This document shows positions 56,405 through 64,000 of a DNA stretch of 64,000 nucleotides, one piece after another. The notes under the pieces are model-generated. The model did not search any database. It had not been told where the DNA came from and worked only from the letters and a program-made list of their open reading frames with translations. The stretch's first letter is position 1. Each line of letters opens with the position of its first letter. A program made the translations under genes and the position numbers. Origin of the DNA: Glandiceps talaboti (taxonomy: Eukaryota; Hemichordata; Enteropneusta; Spengelidae); assembly GCF_964340395.1 (NCBI RefSeq), contig NC_135553.1, positions 14,857,001-14,921,000 of the forward strand, written 5' to 3'.

Positions 56405-57716
56405 CGAGCCTAAACCTACGATTTTTTATTGTAAAACCTTGTGAGAGTGTTTTTGTTTTGTTTGTTTGTCATCGTAATGATGAGACGGTCGGTGAAAAAA
56501 ACAACGAAAAAGTTTGTGTATCATGTTGGTGATGCTTTCAATTCAAAGTCGTACTTTTAAAAGTCAGGATGTCTCAGAAATATTGGTGAGATACTGCGAT
56601 TTGTGAAGTTTTAAAGGTGCCTATGATAACGACAATTTTGTCCTTTTTTGCGTCGCCATCTTACTATCAGTTACGTTGTTTTTTCCTGTCCCACCACAGG
56701 AGGCGTTGTTTTTTTGATATTTTGGTAGGATTTTAATACAGGGACAGTAGAGTCATTAGAAACTGACAAATAAACAAATGATCATATTCCTTCTGATGTG
56801 TGATTACGACAGACTAGTACTATTGAAACAAATTGAAATCGGTAAAAATAAAGTTAGGCCTACTTTCAAATTGATAATGTAATGTAACCACTGCATGTGT
56901 ACTGTTGCACTCAGAGCGTATTTTTGCGACATATTCTTTCATTTCTGGCTGCCAGGCGAAATTTATTCATTTTTCAGGTCATGGGTCCTAATCTAAATGC
57001 ACGCAGGTGTGTTACCAACAGCCTTTAGGTTAGTTTTCGTGACGGGCGTATTTAGATAACAGATTGAAAATGACAATATTACTTGTATTTTACCTTTTAA
57101 ATCAGTATTAGTTCTAGCACAGTGAATGTAGATTGCAATGACACTTTTATGTTTTTAACAAGAAAACCTTGGTAGCTTACTTCTGAGTTGACTATATCAA
57201 ATACTGTGAAGCTGGAATTGTCCAATTGAATGTGATGATAACGATACGGCGTGTACTGATTATTACGGGGTGATGTTAGGAAAATCAAACGGGAAGGGGA
57301 ATAGTTTAGGAGGGGAGTCATTACTTTGAAACTATCAATAATTTATACAACGGAACATTGAATACAAGGGAATGTTAATATCCGAATTGTATAATATTGA
57401 CAAGTGCGTTTATCAATTGAATATTACAAAGTACTGAAATATGGACACTAATGAAAAAGATAAACTCAATGATGGAGTCAATAAAAAAAACACAAAAGTT
57501 AGGTTGTCGGATCAATGTTTTATTGAGCATTATTAGTACATAGTAAAAATTGGCCCGTGAACGGAAAACTCAATCTTAACTGTTGTATATCAGTACTTCT
57601 CTGTTCGACTTAATTGCGTTTCATAAATTTATGATGGTAAACTTTAAGGACATACACTTTGTTTTGTCCAAAAATATTTCAGGATGACCTCCCTCCCTCC
57701 CCTCCCCATATATACA

Positions 57717-57747
<31 letters not shown>

Positions 57748-57774
57748 TCATGTGCAGAAGGCCTAACAAAAAGA

Positions 57775-58110
57775 TTATTGTTCCGATTACGCTCAATTTT
57801 AGAATAGGTGGGGTAGGTAGATTTGTTTTATTTTTCATATGCGAGTGTCTAGTAGACGTAGTTTGTCCACCTGAATGTGTTCCGTTGTTTCCCATATAGT
57901 CTCTGTGTTATTGGTTTCTTCTCATCAGATGTACAGCCATTACAGAATGGAAGAACAGTTTTATATTTATTGTCTTTTAAAGTTGATGTCAATTTCCGCA
58001 TTCCCATTTACTATTTCTTGCGAGACTTCACAAATACGTAAAAAAAATCAGGGTCTAAATGGGGTCGGGTAACCGGAACCAAACGATTTTTAGGCCTAAA
58101 TAAGTAAATA
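57775..58110 (+). mobile_element. Dispersed repeat family with GGTTCCGG-type ends (copy 2)
   Basis: TTGTTCCGATTACGC and AGAATAGGTGGGGTAGGTAG at the left; GGGGTCGGGTAACCGGAACC and TTTTTAGGCCTAAATAAG at the right. Opposite orientation to the copy at 11225-11605. The ends are themselves related in inverted orientation. Confidence 0.6.
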
Positions 58111-59426
58111 AATAAATACAAAATTAAAATTAAAATTGAAATAATAAAATTTAACTTAAAATAAAAAATAAAAATAAAATGATTAAATAAATTTGAAAAA
58201 AGACTGGGTCAGTCACAGTGTAACACTAATGATTGCATGACTTCCCATGACTTCTATTTGGACAACTTTGTATCGGTGGCGAGTGTTTGTGTACATTTTG
58301 TCTGCTTCCTAAACAAATCGACTTAACACAACATTGCATCACACTCGTTGTGATTGTCTGTGCAAACTCGAGATAAGCTCTTTAAAGATACAAGCTTCAA
58401 TTTTCATATAATTTGGTACATACATGATGATGATGATGATGATACGCATATATCTGATTCAGGCTCAGTGATCGTGTGCTGTGCATCTTCGAGACGCGTG
58501 TCTTTTTTTTTAAAAAGATATAATTTATAAGGAAGAGTTTTGTACTAAACTTTCAAGTATCGTGTATAATCCCATGGTGCATCTTGGTTTGATCTGTTCT
58601 CTTGTACCGACTTGCTTCTCTTTCTGCCTTCTGATGATGTTTCTATAGGTGTCAATCTGCAAGTGTTACTCAGGACATAGTGCCATGATAACTGTCCCTA
58701 ATCAACAGCTGCAAATGCCAGTATATTTTGCAAAGATAACAACTTTATTGCGTAGACAAATGAACAAACATGGCTAAATTATTATGTAAATGTGCCGAAC
58801 AACAAGACCATGCCCATAGCAATAGTAAAAGATGGTGTTATTGCAAAGACAGCAGGCGTGTGTAGGCAAATAGATGAACATCCAAAACAATTATTGTATT
58901 TATATGCCAAGCAACAGCTGTTTTGCAATGAAAACAAGAGGGATGGTTGCATATAATCGCCTAGCAACTATGACCCCGCCCATAACAACAGGGAAATGAT
59001 GTCGTATATTACATAGATAACACAGAGATTGATATTTTGAAAAGACACATGTATGCGTAGGAGCTAAGACCACAGCAACAGCAATATACCCAGACATATA
59101 CCCAGGGCCCTTTGTTGAAATGGAAATAATAAGTTATGCATTCTCATATAAACACAAATGTGCATAGCAAACATGGAATACCCATAGCAACAACAAATAC
59201 TGTCTTGTGCAAAGATGTCTTGCTTATCTATGAGAAAGATAGGGATGTGTGTTAATCAACTTGCCAACTTGTTAATCAACTTGACGGGCACCGTCACCTA
59301 TCATTGTCCCAAACTCTGCAGTTGTGCTACAACGCCATTGGTGCTATTTTGGGTTTGTAAGTTTGATTATTTATTAATTGTGTTTGTCGGTGGTTGGTTG
59401 TTGGTTGGTTTTGTTTTATTTGGGGA

Positions 59427-59430
<4 letters not shown>

Positions 59431-59487
<57 letters not shown>

Positions 59488-59522
59488 TGTGTCTGTGTCT
59501 GTGTCTGTGTCTGTGTGTGTGT
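59431..59522. repeat. (GT)n / (GTCTGT)n microsatellite
   Basis: About 90 bp of GT followed by GTCTGT units. Overlapping ORFs here are low-complexity artefacts. Confidence 0.98.
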
Positions 59523-62500
59523 TTAAGGGCGCTAGAGGGGTATTTTATATGTCTCTTCATGTCATGGTGCTCCCGGCAATATTCAGGTTTGTCTGTTGAG
59601 TGTCCATTCATATTATAAGCGTACTTCTAATCTCAGGCCACTGCTGCAGTGATCTGACTTCTAATAGACTTGTACACGAACGGATGATGAGATCTTCCAA
59701 ACAGTTGCCCAGGGACCTGGAAAATGCTGCCAAGCATACTCCAACCCGTGCAAATTACATTGACGTGCAAACACCGTAGCCTGGCACCCGGTTCATCACA
59801 TGTACTCCATCTCCACTTGCTGTCGCTGACATAAAAGCCGATTTTTATAGTTCAGTGAGAATTCCATTCAGGTGGACATACTACCAAAACGACGTCGCGT
59901 TTTCCTACAGCAAAGACAGTCATTTTAGCATACACGGACGAGTGCATTTTGTCATTTGTTACTTCTCGGATCGATTCCTACATTAATGTGTTCTCGGTAA
60001 TGTCACCACAACAGGTGAAATCTATCTGTGTGTACATTGTTCCCGGGCCGCATTACACCTTTAAATTGCATCATGTCTTTAAATAGCCGTAGACAGGGTA
60101 CTCGTAATATATTGCATACATTCAACTATTGACAGGACCTCGGCAACCTCGTGAGCTGAGCATGTCTCGCCGTTTCTACACTCGATTTTTGTCGTGACAG
60201 ATTTAGTCATGAAACATTTATGCTTGGTCACACTTTGCTCATCATTGACGTCATCACCCCTCTTACATTTGCATGCGCACATATTTTGTTTGCGGAACAC
60301 CATGATTGGGGTTGGGTTTGCAGCAAACACTTGTCCAAAAATTTGAAGGAAAAAAATCCGGCAATGTTGTCTATTTGAATTGGTTACAAGGCAAATATTG
60401 TTTTCTTGGGTTTCAAAGTATTCGATGTTAGTTTTCTTTGTTACGATATACACCACGGTGCATATTGAAAAGTCAAATGATCTCCATCGTGGTGGCACTG
60501 TGTCTGCCTAAAGATCATGTGAACTTGAATATCACATTCCTTCGTGTTTTTAGTGACCTGTTGTAATGGTGGTGGTGGGTGTCTGGGACCGGGGCAAAGG
60601 CGACTGGCTAACTTCTTTGTTGAAAAATATTTATTTGCTCTATATAATGAATCTCGGTTACGGTACGTATCAATTCACCTGTTACAAGTTGAAGGTAAAA
60701 CGAAGTTGGTGTTAAATTGCAATGTAGAATGAATGGTACTGAGGCCGACAAGCGGGGTCAGGCCAGCCATCATTAATAACGTGTTGAATACTCGACACTT
60801 AAAGTATAACCTGGTCCGCACGTACCCAGGGACGTAATTCTACTAAAAACTTAACAATGAAAAACACGTTATGTTAGACTCTCGACAAACAGCCTTCATG
60901 TTAATTTATCATTTGGAAATTCGCAGAGTTTTGTCAAACGGAACAAAAATCGCAATATTGTAACGTTGGTATTGAAATCAACAGGTGGTCCAAGTCAGTA
61001 TTAAGGCGCAGACCACTAGAAAAGGTTGCGGTAACGCCAGGGTATTACCCAGCACCCCCCCCCCCCCCCCAGTTAGTAAAAGCTTGTTCCATGTACCATC
61101 TCCTCGTCAAACTTGACACAGGAAGAGCAGGTTGAAATACATAATTAACATATATCTCTGTCCGATTTTTGTGACACATTTAAACTTTGCGACGTGTGGA
61201 TTGGACACTGATTTTAGTTACTAATGTGATGCGCAAATACACAATGTGCATACCTTACTTTATTCAGATTTCAAACTTTACGCCAATTTGAATGTTGGTC
61301 TATTTTCCGCCAATACGCGCAGGTAGTCTGTACATGTCGTGACTCGTTTGATGGTTGTCATGGCAATATGGGGTGGGGGCCATGCTATTGTTTTTGGAAC
61401 CCGGGCCCCAGTGCTTACACGCGATGAATCGCCTGGCTTCTGTACTTGCATTCCTGGCAACGTGAAGATATGTTATTGTGTCACGTGATAAATGACGAAA
61501 GGGAATGACCAAACTTTAAAATGAGCGCGAGATTCAAAGGCCTTCTAGGACTGGTTTAGATGTGACAACCGATGTGTACACCTGAAATTAATTTTAGTTT
61601 TAATGCGTGGTAGACATTTATTTTTGAGAGATGATTCAAACGGCAACATAGCGTAGAACCAAGTTAGTGCTGAATCCTGGGTCTTTGGAAATTCTTCCTG
61701 CAATTTTCGACAGGTAGGTTACTGATATTTTATTTTCGACTTGTTCAAATGTTCGAAAGCCATGGTGGCGAGACAATGGTCTTCGGCGTCACAGTGCAAG
61801 CTCGTTTCACGGCATTGTTCGCAAGTACGAGTGGTCCTGTCTTCAGGTGGGTGAACTTCTTTTTATTTGTGCCCAGTAGCTTGCATCACTCTCGCAGGTT
61901 GTTCGGTCTCCAGGCCATGGCTAGACCACTAGAAGCCTCTCACAGTGTTGTAATGACTAACCATGGCAGTTGCGCTATCTGCAAAATATATGTATATGCT
62001 ATCTGTTGAAATTTGTATTTTGACAAAAATAGCCAAGTTGAGTATAACTGCGCGTGTATGCTACACTACATTACCTGTCGGCTAACTATGATGTCTGGCG
62101 CTATACCATTCTGAAACTGTGACAGTGCAAATCCGAATAAAGTTGCTTATTCAATTTGGCTCCCATTACGAGATTTGATAGATTAACGGTCGATTGACCT
62201 TACTAGGACCTGATTGTACAGTGTGTGTTGATATGGACTAAAAGCTTTGGTATCAAAGTCCGACGTCGAGTCTGCCAATGAAGTTTCCACTTGCTAAGTT
62301 TAGACCAGCATAAAAAGGTAAATTTATATAGACGCTTTACTTTCCTCGGCTTGACTACACCAATGGTGGTATTGTTTAAGATAGCAGGTGTGGATATAAG
62401 TATACAATGTATACATAATTTTCAAACAACCCGCCAGTCTGTGTAGTCTAATGGTGCAGTCAGACCTGCGCGGTGGTGATAACTTTTATCTTCCATTCAC

Positions 62501-63974
62501 GTTAGACGTGTGACGACAAACAAACAGTCATACATTGACAAACCTGCTTGTACAACATACACAGTTTCTTTAGCAATCCCATATCCATGCCCTTTATTTG
62601 TGTCAATATTTTTTTCTCCGTGAAGTTCCTCACAACGTTTGGACATCGGGAACCAACAGAATCGGATTAACTTTCGTGGCACCCCCATATACAACGGTTA
62701 GTTAAAGTCGAACAAATGTCAAACCGTGTACCGTAGCACAATATACACTAATCAGTTCAAGGATGGTCCCGGACATTGGATTGTTTGCTCCGTAGGATCT
62801 CAAGGTTGTACATTTCTCTATCGTCATTTTAAACACTTCCATTATATATATATATATTTTTAATTCATTTTTACATGCGACGTAGCTAGGCAAAAACGCA
62901 TTGACCTCGACAGTTTGCTAAACAGTAAATAGTACTAGTGACGGGGGGCTGGGAGCTGCATACAGTACCCATGATAGGAAGGCTATACAGAGGGACTATC
63001 GCTTTCGGGTTTTTTTATTTCATGGTATTTTATTGTTCGGTAGCTGTACTGGGCTTATCAACATGATCTACAGGAATGCCAACGTTGCATGCTATCTCGC
63101 AGCATGCACAGTATCACTGGCTCCTAATCACTATAAACGCGGGTAGTAACAGGGGATTACATACTGTTTTAGACGTGTTCGCCTATTTATCCCACTTTGT
63201 ATCCTCCAAAATCCAAAGTTAATCAGGGATTCGTGTGGACTATTGTGTTAACAGGCGTTATCGATACACTCACAACATCCACAATTTATATATCCTATCT
63301 CACTGCATGCAGTAGCTGCTATTAAATAAAATCTTGCCATGCTACCACAACATATTGAGCCCCCGTTCAGTGCGTCTAAAGAACGAAGTTGTGTTGAAAA
63401 CTGCATTTCATGCTTGAAAGGTTAGAGACATCAGCCGCTTACTCAACCATTAACTCTAAAAATCATTTTCCTGGCTTGCCTGGGGGCACTGGATTTACCG
63501 AGATCGTTGCTACCTGCCAAGGTATGCAGTTAAAGATTTCACTTTTGGCGGGACTCGTATGCATGCAAGTTAATAACTAACTCCAATAAGTTGCAAGTGT
63601 CCTATACAAAATGCGGTGAATAGACACACAGGCGAGAACAAGGGTTCTCGGTTTGTAAGAACTGGAGAGAGACTCCACCCAATGTTACGTGCTGTGGAAT
63701 GCGTATTGAGTAAAGTGTAGTACTCCTGTTTACTCAGTTATGTACAGGTGTAGGTAAACGTGTGTGACTGAGAATGTTGATGAGCAAAGCAAACCCTTCA
63801 AGTGTGTATTCCACATACACACAATAATTTAACTTTAAAAAAACACCAGTATCTACAACGCATAATAGATGCACCTTTGTGCATTTTTTTTTATTCCGCT
63901 TAAAGTTTCATCTTCTATACTTCTCTTTATATCATACACACAAGTAAAATCTGACTTGAAGCCCCTGGATATGT

Positions 63975-63984
63975 GTCACGTGAC
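63975..63984. promoter_or_regulatory. Perfect CLEAR palindrome GTCACGTGAC at right edge
   Basis: Exact ten-base match to the TFEB/TFE3 site. GTCACGTGAT lies at 61480-61489. Without a nearby gene the role is unknown; a promoter just right of the window is possible. Confidence 0.3.
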
Positions 63985-64000
63985 CCTCCATTTCTATGTG

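Larger units (their letters stand above)
55193..64000. other. FLCN 3' UTR and intergenic region, no gene recognised
   Basis: Beyond the likely FLCN 3' end the sequence has no ATG-initiated ORF with a recognisable domain. It contains a repeat copy (57775-58110), a TGA run (58425-58442), (GT)n (59431-59522), a C-run (61056-61069) and E-boxes at 61480 and 63975. The interval 59700-62700 looks less AT-rich with more CpG, so a 5' UTR exon of a gene to the right is possible. One donor-like site is TTCGACAG|GTAGGT near 61715. Confidence 0.5.

Noticed and set aside
60079-60498. 139-codon minus ORF
   Set aside because: It begins with GTG. The first ATG gives only about 75 codons, with no recognisable domain and no splice support.
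61749-62009. 86-codon plus ORF
   Set aside because: No recognisable domain. It may sit near a 5' UTR exon of an unseen gene, but nothing supports coding.

Overview
This is a 64 kb stretch of animal nuclear genome: AT-rich, with spliced genes, introns up to about 10 kb, microsatellites, minisatellites, tRNA-derived SINEs and small palindromic DNA elements. Three conserved metazoan genes can be read exon by exon: CDC23 (APC8), CCP110 (CP110) and FLCN (folliculin). Their proteins are close to the vertebrate versions, but the introns and repeats look like an aquatic invertebrate (an invertebrate deuterostome or a lophotrochozoan). I cannot fix the species from the sequence.

Layout. Positions 1-8644, minus strand: the first seven coding exons of CDC23 (292 residues); the rest lies beyond the left edge. 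Positions 8663-9838: intergenic, with a long fold-back hairpin. Positions 9839-10183, plus strand: a candidate single-exon gene for a 114-residue membrane protein of unknown family. Positions 10184-15760: intergenic, with hairpin and dispersed repeats. Positions 15761-30052, minus strand: complete CCP110 in 12 coding exons (about 1029 residues). Positions 30053-30740: a divergent promoter with a CLEAR-type E-box. Positions 30741-55192, plus strand: complete FLCN in 8 coding exons (577 residues, against 579 in human). Positions 55193-64000: no gene recognised.

The most unusual signal is in the introns. In CDC23 a 68-bp minisatellite of about 37 units starts exactly at the exon 5 donor. Each unit is a copy of the exon-intron boundary, so the intron holds dozens of extra 5' splice sites. 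In CCP110 a 39-bp minisatellite of about 29 units lies flush against the exon 3 acceptor and repeats its 3' splice-site region. A third array (59 bp, about 8 units) carries an AG|GTGAGC donor-like motif in each unit on the transcribed strand. Minisatellites seeded at splice junctions are the best candidate here for something not previously described.

The three genes are not an operon. CDC23 (mitotic ubiquitin ligase) and CCP110 (centriole cap) both belong to cell-cycle biology. FLCN (Rag GTPase-activating protein, nutrient signalling) shares the CCP110 promoter region. All exon borders come from reading GT/AG sites and matching remembered family sequences; no alignment was run.
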